DNA of 64,000 nucleotides from Anoplolepis gracilipes (GCF_047496725.1 NC_132972.1:8853501-8917500), one strand, 5' to 3'; shown: positions 41,166 to 52,078, counted from the stretch's first letter. Numbers and translations: made by a program. Notes: generated from the letters alone by a model not told the origin.

Positions 41166-42915
41166 AAACTAACGATAGGGGCCCCGTGTTTTCTATACCC
41201 CTCATCCACGTTAGCCCCCTTTCGATAAGTCTTATACTTTGTCTCCCCTCATGCGTACATATAAATTTTTTCTTTTCCAAATACTGTAATATATAATCCG
41301 AGCAACATAAAATTTATTCTAAGAATTAAATTCAAAAGTAAAAGATTAAAAAAAAATAGCTTTATTTGTAAAAAAAATGTGTTATTATATCTGCATAATT
41401 TATTCTTTTTAAATATAAATTTAAAATATTTTTAAAAAATCATATATATATATATGTCATGTTATTTAAAAAAAATTATGTTTTTAAAATAAGATTTAAT
41501 TATTTAGTTCGTTTATATTTAAATTCATCACTACGTATAAATGTTAGTTTTTGTAATGTTAACGACTGTATTTGTGATTGGCTTTTTGCAATCGTCTTTT
41601 CTATCAACGTACGTATGTGACGAATTCACGCTATGTCACACGCGCCATACAAAAAGTCAGATCATCCGAGCAATGCAGCGTGCTTTGTCGCTTCTGTTGA
41701 AAGACAAGTGGCACACCTCAATAGCGTACAGCTCACATTGAACAGATCAAACGCGGCGATTGCTCTTTTCACATATAAGGCAATAAAGTGTGTAAAAGAG
41801 TTTTCGAAATAAATCTATGATATTACTTGTCGCGTACAAAATTTATAAATTGATGTATAACTTTTTCATAGCTCGCTCTAGTTAGGAAAAATTTTAGATA
41901 ATTATAAAAATTAGTTTGTCTTCGACTGTTCTAAATAAAACATCAAATTTTCCCTTTCAATTAATTTTATAAATAGAACATATTTTTCTATATACAAAAA
42001 TGTAATGTATTTCTTAGGTAATAATATACATTTTACAATTTATTTAAAGATTCATACTACAACATGAGTTAAGAAGGGACCCGGGGGATTAATTTGTCCG
42101 TAAGAGGAGTAGTCATCTTGAATTTTTCAAGTTACCCTGTACATCGACGGCAGTTCTATCTATAAGCTGGCTCGCGGAAAAAAAGAAGAGAAACAAAAAA
42201 CTCGCCGAACAAGAAGCCCGTCTTTTCACATTTTAATCTTCCTAGGCGAGAATATTGAAAAATTTTGCGGACGGAAAGCGGAAGAAGCGAGCGCGCTGAA
42301 CCTCATCCTATCGGACAGGTACATCCTGTCGAGTGGTTCGCCAGAAAGGAGGAAGGTTAAAGAAAACGAGGAAAGAAGAGAGAAAAGGAAAAGGAGCGAT
42401 CTCGTGGTGGTCGGCGGGAAAATTCCGCTTACGAGTACCGCACTGTTCGCTCGCTCTCGCATCGCGCGTTCCGTATTTTAGTCGCGCGTTAACGGACGTG
42501 ACAGGTGCAGCTGTAGCCGCGACGACGACGACGAAGACGACGCCGACGCCGACGGTGGTGGCGGCAGTAGCAGCAGCTGTTAACTATGTTTTTCGTGTCC
42601 ACCGGTGTGAAACGCGGCGGGCCGACCGGTCCCCTTTTCGCTCTCTCACTCGCGATTTTTTGATCCCGCTCTCCCCTCCCTTCTCCCTCGCCACTTGTCA
42701 CGGAAATACGACGCTGCCGTTGCCCGGTGAATCCCGCAAGAATCTAATGTTACTGTACGTTGACCGACCCAGGAAACTGCAGCCTGTTTCTCTCTTACGT
42801 TAGACTTGGACGAAACTTGCGCAATCGCTGTGGTAAAGCGATAAGTCACTGAATGATGTCTTCATTTTCTTTTTATTACTTTTATATCTCAATGATAGAT
42901 TATAATATTATTGTA

Positions 42916-42917
<2 letters not shown>

Positions 42918-42950
<33 letters not shown>
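42918..42950. repeat. (TTA)11 trinucleotide repeat
   Basis: Eleven perfect TTA units. Confidence 0.95.
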
Positions 42951-42951
<1 letters not shown>

Positions 42952-43460
42952 GTTATTATTATGGAGAATCACGTAATAACGTTTCTCTTTGCGTAATGTT
43001 AAAATCAATGATAAAACGATAATGAAAGTCCAATAGTAGATGGATGAATCGCAACTGAATTTTTAACGCAAATTGTTGCGATACACGATGTATGTTTCGA
43101 ATGCCCGATTCGAATGCCCTAATTTTCGTATCTAAATAGCGAAAACGTACGAGCGATCGCGCTAGATTTCGAAGGTCCGACGAGTCAATTTAATTCCGAA
43201 AATGAAACAACATTGGCTGTTTGATTTATCTCTCGCCGACCCTGCGTGTAACCCTGCGCGCTTTTGGAATATAGTGAACTTATATCACTTTCGGAATTAG
43301 AGAGTCTCGCATAATGTTGATATAATATTCCGCCGCGCAAATATTGGTAGTTCAAACATTAAACTCGCACACGGCAAACGGCGCTTCGCCACAACGATAT
43401 TAACATTTCGGTCGGCTTTATTAAGCGGCGCAACAAAGAAATTTTATCGCGCGCATTGTT

Positions 43461-43462
<2 letters not shown>

Positions 43463-43500
<38 letters not shown>
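43463..43500. repeat. (CT)19 microsatellite
   Basis: Uninterrupted CT run. Confidence 0.95.
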
Positions 43501-43505
<5 letters not shown>

Positions 43506-43544
43506 CTCCGCATTTTATCTATATATATATTTACCGTATATGCC

Positions 43545-43548
<4 letters not shown>

Positions 43549-43580
<32 letters not shown>
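43549..43580. repeat. (CT)16 microsatellite
   Basis: Second CT run about 50 bp after the previous one. Confidence 0.95.
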
Positions 43581-43585
<5 letters not shown>

Positions 43586-46454
43586 CTTCTCTTTTGAACT
43601 GTGCCCATTTTATTTTCATCGAATTTTCCTAGCCGATGCGCTCGTGTAGCATCCCCGGTATTATCGCCAGCGCTGGACCGTCGTTTATCAGCGTGAGAAC
43701 GGGTCGTTATCACGTTCGCCGCGAGCGCGTACGGCTCGAAAAACGGCAAACAGGAAGAAAGAAACGCGCCATCGGCGACGGGCCGTGACGAGCCGATAAA
43801 ATGTGCGTCCATGTGCAACTTCTAGACGTGGAAATGAGATTGTCATGTCAACGTAGAGAAATGTGCGAGAGCAAACTTCATAAAATAGCATCGACACTTT
43901 TATTCGTTTCTTCGTAAAATTTTGGTTATTATTACTTTAAGCGCAATAAATGTTTCTTTCGGTAAAAGAATACGAAACTCTACCGACATCCTCGCGGCAG
44001 GCGAGATGCTAAAATGCCCTGTGTAAAAGTATCGACACCGATATTAAATTTCAACATCACTGTTCCCCGAGCCCGCGACATCTGCGCCCGAGAAATGGCC
44101 GGTTCCTGCAGCGCGTAAAATGCTCGACAGCCGAATTAATTGAAAGTTTTAAGGTAATTGGAATCGATAACGCGCCGAGAGGGTGAATAAGAGCTACGAG
44201 CGTGTGCGCGAGGGGGGTAAACGGGCGTTGTTCGCGGGGATCGAACTGGCGAAGAGAAAGGGGGAGGGAGGGATAAAAGACAAAAGAGCGCGCGCGACGA
44301 CGGACATGCTAGCCGAAGCGGTGACGGGAACAACTTGGCCGCGTCTGACCCGGTCATATTTCCCTTTAAATATAGGCTCCTATGGTCGGCGTACGAAGGG
44401 CGCAAAACGAAGCGACGATTAAATCGGAGGTCTACTTTAATATCGCGCCGCGGCCGCCGCGCCATCCAATCGGCCTAATTGGAATCGAACGTGCGAATCT
44501 CGCGTTACGGGATCGTAATGTCGCGACTGAGCGAGGAGAACGGTTTAACGACCTCTTCTTCCTTTCGATCTTTCACGCGCTTTGTCGTAACCATCGTTTA
44601 TCCAATCTAGAATCCGCACCTGCACGCTCCGATTTTAATTTTAACGACGAGTTCTTTGCACTACTCGATATCGAATTCACCCCCAAGTAAAATATCCAGG
44701 CATCGAGCCTTAATTTATAAACGTTTGAAAACAAAGAGTTTTTTTTATAAACTTTTCCCTTACAGAGCCAATCAGATGATATTGTTCATGTAATTCAAGC
44801 AAACCTTGTGTTCTTGGAATTTTTTAATTACTTTCCCGGATATTTATCGTTGAATATTAAAAAGATGCAAATGATGATTGTCTCTTTGGCACATTAGTTC
44901 CTGTTTCAATTTATAATTATATTATTTATAATTTATATTTATATTAAAATTTTAGGATTAATCTTGTGCTTTAGGTTATCCTACAATTAAATCTAATTTA
45001 TTTAATTATTAATTACGACGGAGAAATGATCGTTTCTTAGAATAGGGCAAGTAATATTCATCAATTTGCCAATTTATTATTCGACAAATGAAAGCGAGAA
45101 TATAATCGAAGAATCTGTATTTAGTGTCGTGCAGAATCAATCAACGGCAATTACAAATCACATTGTTGATGGTATAAATACATTTGAACCTCATTTACTT
45201 AACAGCTCGAAATCAATACGTTATCGAATAATTTCGCGTTAAGGGTGCGATCATATTCCAACACAATTTACTTTTAGTTCAAACAAAATTATATCCAGTT
45301 ACAAACTTGTTGCTTTAGTAAAAATTTGAATATAATAGCGCATTGTGTGCAACGCCATTGTAAAGTATAATCTATATTTTCTGTCTTTTTTAAATATTTC
45401 CTGATTCTATACGACTTTCTTCATCGACAGATGGTACAATATCTTGCCTATACGTTTCCTTTTTGCCAGATGAATAAAAGCAATATAACTCCAATATATA
45501 AGCGTGTACAAGATCTCTATCATTTCCATTGTCATGCAATAATGCATAAATTCTCTTTAAAAAATCTTTTCACAGTCTACGTACATAAATACGATCAAAG
45601 TGCTATAAATCAACGATTTTATCAGCATATGGCTTTCTAGCACCATAAGATAGAAAATATAAAATAACGTCGGCGGAGAATAAAGTTCTAAAATATTCAG
45701 CATTTCAGAAACTAGTCAACAAACAACAGACATCCCTCGGTAATATTGAAACATGGAAATGCTCGCGGATCATATTTATAGTCGTTAGCAGCTTCTTGTG
45801 TTAAGTTACGAGGGTGAGGACCGCCATAGTACAATCTTCCACCATTTTTGCAGCGCGTAATTCTTGCAGTTAACATAACAATAGATTCTCTCTTATCGGG
45901 GGACGTAGCGGCATAACGAGGAGAAGGGCGCGTATTCTGGTATTCTACCGCGGGAATAAAAGCCAAGTACACGCGGCATTGCAGTCGAATCGATGCAAAC
46001 GCGCCGGACGAGACTAGGTCTCGCTTGCGCGGCCAACTAACTTATGTTACCCGTGTTCTCCATTCTCCGTTCTCCGTGAAATTAATCTAGCTTTTGCCCG
46101 GAGACCCGGAGATACCATCCGCGCTGGCGAGAAGAAGCGATAAGACACGGGAAAACGGCGCGATGGCCACTCTCTCTCTCTCCTTTATTTCCCGCTCGAG
46201 AAATGAGCCTTTATTTCATCGGCGGAATGCGAAGAAAGCCGCGTTTCTGGCACCTAAACGGCTGGAGAGGATGGACTCCGTAGGAGACTTCGAGAAGAAC
46301 CCCCGGTAGACAGTCGTCGTCCGATGTACGTAATGCAATGGTTTATTGCTAATATTTCTTCGGGGTAATATCGCCGCTCTCGAGAACGACCTCGGCTTTT
46401 CCTCATATACCGCGGAAACTCTTAGCAACGTCGGATTCGAGTCCTGCATGTAAC

Positions 46455-46781
46455 ATACAGGACGATTCAATTTTGCCGGGTACTACACAGAAATACTCTC
46501 GAAAATTTAGAAAAAATATCAAGATTAAAGGAGAGAAGCATTTTGAGGAATGAAATTTTTGAAATATATCTCTAATTTCGACTCGAGCAATTATCAAGAT
46601 ATCATATTTAAAAATCTTTTTCAACAAACGTTTAGCATATAACAGTCAGCTGTTGAAAAGTGAACTTCAAATGCTGGGTAAAATAATAATTAAAATGTGT
46701 TGCTGCAGCAAAATTTCTTCCGAGTTCGCGCGAGAATATGTACTTATGTATCGCTAATATTTCTTTTGGATCACCTTGTAT
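46455..46781. mobile_element. Candidate MITE / DNA-transposon remnant
   Basis: The left end reads ATACAGGACGATTCAA. The right end (46766-46781), reverse-complemented, reads ATACAAGGTGATCCAA. Twelve of 16 positions agree and all four differences are transitions, as expected of decayed terminal inverted repeats. The ends resemble the ACAGGGTG-type termini common in insect repeats. The 327-bp span has no coding capacity, which fits a non-autonomous element. No clear target-site duplication is visible. Confidence 0.4.
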
Positions 46782-46801
46782 AAATGCTATTTGCTTGGCC
46801 C

Positions 46802-46821
46802 CGCGCGCGCGCGCGCGCGCG
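46802..46821. repeat. (CG)10 repeat
   Basis: Uninterrupted CG dinucleotide run, a Z-DNA-type tract. Confidence 0.95.
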
Positions 46822-48223
46822 TTCATCGCTCCATTCATTCGAAGCGATTAAACGTAATGAGCGCCATTATTGAGGAAGAACGTGCGAGAAACGAAGAGGC
46901 AAAGAAACGACTAAAGTTCGACGGACAACGTCGCCTTTCAAGCACTACCCGCGACATTAATAGCATCTAGAATTAAATGTGGCTCGGCCCCGCTTGTCGC
47001 GACTTCCATACACGATTGCACAATGCATGGATTACAATGTGTATACTTGTGTGTATCTGTGTGACTGTCTCTGAAAACGAATCGACCGTCGAGCGCGCCT
47101 CGAGAATATTCAGACGATATGGCGGCAAGCCGCTCCCCGTGGTTGTTATCTTTTTGCCACCTGCTATCTAATCGTGCATTCCACGTATGCGTGCGTGTAT
47201 TCGTTCAACCGAAATCGCTAAAAAGAGATGAGGAACGGGGCGCGCGTTAGAGCATAAGGTGAAAATTAACAATTTTAGGTTGTCGCAAAAACGGATCCAT
47301 ACAGGTCACGTGCTATTAATACGAACAGTAGTTTCATTTTTCCATAAATTTAAAACATGTACATCTTTTTGATAATAAATGCAAAATTTAATCGCAAATA
47401 TTTTTTTACGCGAATTTAATCTCTGAATTAAATTATAAAATATTGTATTAAATATTATAACTGATAAAGTATAAAAATATTTCATCAAGTCCTTTCTAAT
47501 ACTAATAGCAAGCAAAAAAATACTGTTTTAATAATATGTGACTATGAATATATCGATAGGCTATATTTTATTGGCAATAAAGATTAATGACAACTGTTAT
47601 AAGAAATTTTTATACTTGTTCCAATGTTAGTATTCATAACATATTTAAATGAGCGACTGAGAATACTTTTATGATTTTAAAGAGGATTTTTAAATCGCCA
47701 TAAAAAGAATATACATTATTTAACGCACAATTTTTCTCGTCAGCATAAAATATTTCATGCAAATTTTTACATTAAACTTTCCATTGACGTAAATTTTGCA
47801 ACGATAATACTAACCGTTAGTGAAAAAAGCATCATTCATCAGTCATGAAATCTAAAATTCCATTTGAAAATATAGCCTCGCTGGACGAGCACCGCTACGT
47901 CGCAAAAAGCATTATGCTTTATCTCCGCTAATCTTTGTCTTCACCTATAATCTAAGATTATCGCGGAAGAGAAGATACGACGAAGTTTATTGCGGAAGAG
48001 CGGTATATATGTATATTCGTGCAATTACACGACTTTGCCGCGCCCCACGCGTATCGTGCGTATATATATATATATATATATACGCACACATAAGCACGTA
48101 TTTCTCTCTTACCCTCTCGTTCCCCGTTTTATCTAATCGCGAGCGTGCGTGTGTAGGTGCCATCAGACAATAGGGCACCATCGTCGACAGCGGCGCGAAC
48201 GGACGTTGATTCGACGGTCTCCT
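46822..48223. other. Non-coding intron sequence near the mbl exon
   Basis: CpG-rich at 46800-47260 and 47870-48220; AT-rich at 47300-47860. No recognisable exon. Confidence 0.5.
48061..48082. repeat. (TA)11 microsatellite
   Basis: Uninterrupted TA run. Confidence 0.9.
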
Positions 48224-48258
48224 TCAATTTTTTACACGAGCATCGTGTAAAAAATTGA
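48224..48258. repeat. Perfect 16-bp inverted repeat with a 3-nt loop
   Basis: Arms TCAATTTTTTACACGA and TCGTGTAAAAAATTGA are exactly complementary around GCA. On the mbl-sense strand the loop is UGC and, with the next U, gives UGCU at the tip. It lies about 1.1 kb downstream of the mbl donor. Confidence 0.9.
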
Positions 48259-49108
48259 TTTGATTTGCCTCCCGCGTCTGATTTATCGACGATGTCGATT
48301 GGTATTTTCTCGCTCCCCGCGCGTTGAATAATTGTCGCTATTAATAACTGCGAATTCAATTCTCCGGTTCAATATCTGCCGAGGAGCTGCGCGCTGGCGA
48401 AGACGAGGCGGGCCGCGTCTCCTCCTTCTTTCTCGCGTTCATTTAATCGCGCCTTGCTTCGAGAACGCGTACGAGAGACGGAATATTCTAAAATCCATAA
48501 ACCTTTCCCCCCTTCGAGCACTGATCGACGATAAGAGACTTATTACCCGTCGTAAATTACAAGCGATTCCTTATCGCGCCGTGTGGCGTTACAAATTATC
48601 GGCTTTGTATCGAGAGATCAGCAGTCGGAAAGCGCAGGCGGGAGAGATCGATCAACGATCCTGCACATGTATTCATTTAGATCGATTGTAGCGAGATGAA
48701 AAGAACCCTAATGCGCGCGGTTAACTCTTCTGCCTTACAATAAGAAGATTTGCAGAGTGCATTTTAGATGTCGAAGAAATAATAATCTGCAAGCATGAGT
48801 CTCAATATCTGCACAGAGATTCGCAATCGCGAATCTTGTCAATAAATTTTTTCTTATAATATCAACTTCGAAATATTCTAACATTTCAAACAATATAATA
48901 GATATCAAAATGCACGACACTTTTGTTTATCTAATATAACAATCGAAAAGAGTCTCGAAATTGCAGTGATATCATTATCATCACCCCGTGATGCAATTGA
49001 TTGTCAACATTTCTTATTTAATATTGAAGTAATAGTAAAGTTATTAGTTCTAATGTGTAAGAGATAAGAGAGGTAAGCAGTATTGAATTAGCTTTCAACA
49101 CGATTCAA
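48259..49108. other. mbl: Proximal intron of mbl, non-coding
   Basis: CpG-rich to about 48720, then AT-rich. The plus-strand frame at 48332-48691 (119 codons) lies antisense to mbl and resembles nothing known. Confidence 0.5.
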
Positions 49109-49275
49109 CTTCACTTATCTAACAGAATCGAGATCAAGGAAATTGTCAAACTTCTCGACAGAAACCGATACTGAAACGCGATATTGGTACAAATAGCTAT
49201 GATAATGATAGAGCTTAAGATTTCATCGGAATAGTGAAGTTTGGTCGGTTATCCGAAGGTGTCAGATAAGTGAAG
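49109..49275. repeat. 12-bp inverted repeat pair close to the mbl donor
   Basis: CTTCACTTATCT at 49109-49120 is exactly complementary to AGATAAGTGAAG at 49264-49275. The pair starts 89 nt inside the intron and encloses 143 nt. Confidence 0.7.
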
Positions 49276-49357
49276 GCAGAGTTTATCGGGCGACGATTCC
49301 GCTCCGCGCGAACGCGCTCGTTACGCGCGAGCACGGAAACTCGATTATGCAACGGTT

Positions 49358-49366
49358 CGTTACCTT
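49358..49366 (-). other. mbl: 5' splice site (donor) of the mbl coding exon
   Basis: On the minus strand the junction reads AAG|GTAACG, with the last exon base at 49364 and the intron GT at 49363-49362. Its place right after the TACYDSIK motif matches the conserved exon end in Muscleblind/MBNL genes, and the phase is 0. Confidence 0.9.
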
Positions 49367-49549
49367 GATACTGTCGTAGCAGGCGGTGACCCGTCCGTTC
49401 TGCACCTCGACGTTAGCCGGCGGATGAGCGAACTTGCACTCCGTGTCGGGCCTGGTGCACTTGTTGCGCTGGAACTCCCGACAGACCTCCAGTTGCAGCC
49501 ACCGCGAGTCCTTGCCGTTTAGTAGGTTATTCATGTTGACCATTGCCAT
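49364..49549 (-). CDS. mbl: Muscleblind, first coding exon (N-terminus and CCCH zinc finger 1)
   Basis: Muscleblind/MBNL proteins are RNA-binding splicing regulators that recognise YGCY motifs through CCCH zinc-finger pairs. This exon encodes residues 1-62. The N-terminus reads MAMVNMNNLLNGKDSRW, followed by LQLEVCREFQRNKC, then the RPDTECKFAHPPANVEVQNG block typical of insect mbl. Finger 1 is complete: Cys23, Cys31, Cys38 and His42, spaced C-X7-C-X6-C-X3-H. The exon ends after the TACYDSIK motif at a phase-0 AAG|GTAACG donor; in the family the next residues (second finger) begin with GRC. Reading past the donor gives unrelated residues and a stop at 49283, confirming the boundary. The start at 49549 has a good context (A at -3, G at +4), and an in-frame TAG lies at 49598-49600. 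The gene is partial here: no later exon was recognised. Identity is secure; only the start among Met1, Met3 and Met6 is open. Confidence 0.95.
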
Positions 49550-49600
49550 TCTTCCACTCCTGGAAGACCGAAGAATCCCCCGTTCGTGCGCTGGCCTCTA
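49550..49600 (-). other. mbl: mbl 5' leader next to the start codon, with two candidate acceptors
   Basis: On the minus strand two plausible 3' splice sites precede the ATG. One is ATTCTTCGGTCTTCCAG, which would start the exon at 49559. The other is TTTCTCTCTCTCTAACGGTAG, which would start it at 49597. The second AG is part of an in-frame TAG, and the 48 nt between it and the ATG are open in the mbl frame. Transcript data would be needed to tell which, if either, is used. A much longer unspliced leader is also possible, because the homologous Drosophila exon carries a long 5' UTR. Confidence 0.35.
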
Positions 49601-49663
49601 CCGTTAGAGAGAGAGAAAGTCCCGAGACTCTCCAACACCGAACTCACCACCGCGATAACTCTC

Positions 49664-49676
49664 CTCTCTCTCTCTC
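49664..49676. repeat. Short CT tract facing a GA tract upstream of mbl
   Basis: A 13-nt CT run here is complementary to the 11-nt AG run at 49606-49616. Confidence 0.8.
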
Positions 49677-51155
49677 CCACTCTTCCTTCCTAAACTCCTC
49701 GCGTGATGATCGGCGCCTTTTTTCCCCGGGTCGCGTGCACTCGCGTTGACTGATCTTGTCAAGGATATATATACGTTTCGATTTATGGGTTACGATCGCA
49801 ACTCGCGGCACGAGCTCGTTGGCAACTGCTCACGGGATTTCGCGACGTTCACCCTTACGTTCCACCACTTTCACCCTGTTTCGTCAGTCTCTCTCACCAT
49901 TCGCTCACGCATACGTTCATTCGCCCCTTCTTTTATCTCTTTCGCTCTCTTTCTCTCTCGCTCTCTCACTTTCTTTCATACACGAAATCCCGCGTATGCC
50001 TCGGAGTCGTTCAACTACTTCAGACTTTATTATACCTTACAGACGGCGGATCTTCCGGATCCTTAAGCACGATGTGACGTTCTTAATGTCTCATGTATGT
50101 ACGCGCGTCTAGCGACAACCCGCGATTGTTTTTTTTTTTTGTGCGTAGATCCTCTGCGTGGGAAATCACTACTGTCTCTCTCGCGATCCCGATCTTCCTC
50201 ACGTTGAAGTCGCGCTTGACTCTCGGTCGTCGTCGTTGTTGTCGGGCGATATTTCGGCGAATCGTCGTCTCGCGAAGATTCGACGTTTATCAGTAACGTC
50301 GGCTGTTTCGAGCGTGGCTTATCGGCGTCGTGTCTCTCCCGCCCGATATCGATTCCACGTCGTGGCGAATTAATCGAAGGAGCGCGATGGCGGATTTAGG
50401 CGTCGTCGTCGATGGTTAGCGATTTTGTGAGATTCTTTGCTCTCATAGGCCGTGTAAGTAGCAGGTGGCGTGGTACGCGCGTTTCCCGCTTCGATAATCT
50501 CTGAGTAGGTGTGAAAGCCGGATGTATATAGCCGAGAGGAAAGGACGGGATATCTCACCGAGAAAGAAGAGGGAAAAAAAGCGAAGAGGTGAAGCTATAT
50601 TATCGACAGCGATTAGGCTTCGGTCGATTTTAGGCGAGACGGCACAGCCGCTACACTCTTCCTGGCTGCTGGTGATGAGGCGACGGCGAAGGTCGTCGAT
50701 CTCGTCTATCGACTCCTCGTTCACTCTATACTTCCTTTATCTTCCCTTGATCTTGCAGCACGCCGCACTCGAGAAGCCGAGGACGTAGTAGTAATAGTTG
50801 GGCAAAGCTTGAAAGCCTTCGAAGCTAAACGTCGACCAAGAGGAGTGTGCTCTCTAGATGCGCGCGCTTTTGTACGCGTATCTCCTCTTCCTTTATTACA
50901 CACAGGAGGCTGCAGTTGGTCGCTGCTGAGGGTGTACTGACGTGCGCACGTGTTTGTGTACGTATGTGTATTTGTCTACGTATGCGTGTCTCGAAAAGCC
51001 GGTCTCGTGGCGTCCTTCAAGCCGGTTTCAAACCAACGCGTGTTTCTCGTGACGGCGACTCTACTGGAAGGAGTACAGAGGTACGTTGGTGTTGTGTTGG
51101 TAGCCGGTACAGCGGAGGAGCAGGCCCGTGTTCACCACGGTGGTCTGTCGGTGTT

Positions 51156-51180
51156 GTTGCTGTTGCTGTTGCTGTTGCTC
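51156..51180 (-). repeat. CAG/CAA mixed trinucleotide run
   Basis: The plus strand shows GTTGCT repeats, so the mbl-sense strand reads CAGCAA units. One minus-strand frame gives a run of Gln, but the surrounding frame is not recognisable protein. I treat it as a leader microsatellite. Confidence 0.6.
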
Positions 51181-51825
51181 AAGTAGGAGAAGACGAAGGT
51201 GGGAGAAAGAAGGGCCGCTCCGTGCGTGAAAAGGTGGCGAAAACCCTTACGCGCCGTCCTACCGGGACCGGGAGGAACGGCGGCGCGCGAGTCGGTTATT
51301 TCGGGGTCGGATTTTCGGGGGCAGGATGCCCGGGAAAGGAGACGGCGGACGCGGATGCCGATGAAGAAGCGTGCGAAGAGAGACTGGTAACGGAGACGAA
51401 CGACGAACAGGAGTGGTAAGAGAGTGGTGTTGTAAGCACGTAAAGACGACGGGCGCGACAAAGCGGACGTATAGGCGACAAGAGAGGGCAAAGGTCCGGC
51501 GGCCGGGTCGCGCTTGGGGTTCGGGTCGTGTCGGGATCGGACCCGAACAGAAGAGGGGGGACAGAGGAGTGTTGGAGTCCAGGGAGGAGATGTCGGGGAA
51601 GGGAGGGTGCGGAAACGACGAGACAGAGAGAGAAAGAGAGAGGGAGGTTTCCGGAGGGGGGAGGGAGGTAGGGCAGGGCAGGGCGGGGGGACCGGGGGAG
51701 AGGAGAGGAGAGAATTGCGAGTTAGCGAGTGACGTTGCGCTTCCGTTCCTCGGATTTACGTCATTTATTCGGCGCACTGCTGGCTCCTCCCGCGCGGTCG
51801 AACTCCAGTTCCTGCTGTTCTGGAA

Positions 51826-51832
51826 ACATACC
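51826..51832 (-). other. Candidate splice donor of a non-coding mbl leader exon
   Basis: The minus strand reads CTTTTG|GTATGT, a strong insect donor consensus, about 2.3 kb upstream of the mbl start codon and inside the GC-rich block. It could end a non-coding first exon. Nothing else supports it. Confidence 0.2.
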
Positions 51833-52078
51833 AAAAGCGAAAACTCGCGTTACTGCGGATGCAAAGGCTTAAAATGCTTTCTGTTTCGGGCTTCTGAGCG
51901 GTCGGGGGAGATAATAGGGGGTAACGGCGATGCAGGGGGGAAGGGGTTAAGCGCAAGCCGCGAACAGACAGACAAATATACTCGGTAAAGCGCAAAACTA
52001 CGCAATGCACAAGCACGCTCGAGCAATCGACAGACGTTATCAATATCGAGATTGCGAACACGTCGCGATTCGAATTCG

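Larger units (their letters stand above)
41166..46454. other. Non-coding stretch, AT-rich with CpG-rich islands
   Basis: AT-rich at 41220-42070 and 44690-45710; CpG-rich at 42200-42800, 43040-43440, 43600-44680 and 45720-46450. A minus-strand frame at 45712-45972 (86 codons) has balanced composition but matches no family I recognise. No gene is called. Confidence 0.5.
1..49363 (-). other. mbl: Probable 5' portion of the long mbl intron after the first coding exon
   Basis: The interval lies downstream of the mbl donor in the sense of transcription. I looked for the second-finger motif (GRCNRE...CKYFHPP) on the minus strand by eye and did not find it, nor any other recognisable exon. Open frames here are mostly below 130 codons and resemble no family I know. 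The intron reading is an inference: an intergenic stretch or a nested gene with short exons cannot be excluded. Confidence 0.55.

Noticed and set aside
42131..42142. GTTACCCTGTAC, resembling the end of an ACAGGGT-type insect repeat; similar ACAGGGTGTTC near 10181
   Set aside because: Each is a single end with no partner or duplicated flank, so an element cannot be delimited.
47275..47290. TTAGGTTGTCGCAAAA, resembling a mariner terminal repeat
   Set aside because: No inverted partner end was found within a few kilobases, and there is no transposase frame.
49364..49549. Clustering of YGCY motifs next to the mbl donor
   Set aside because: Only three RGCR/YGCY tetramers occur in the first roughly 100 intron bases, not clearly above chance.
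50847..51419. 190-codon plus-strand open frame antisense to the mbl leader
   Set aside because: The composition is driven by GC-rich simple sequence, including Val-Ala repeats from the GTTGCT run, and no domain is recognisable. Overlapping frames on the other strand are equally long.
51371..51988. 205-codon plus-strand open frame
   Set aside because: It is Arg/Gly/Glu-rich because of a purine-rich GC tract; there is no known family and it overlaps minus-strand frames.
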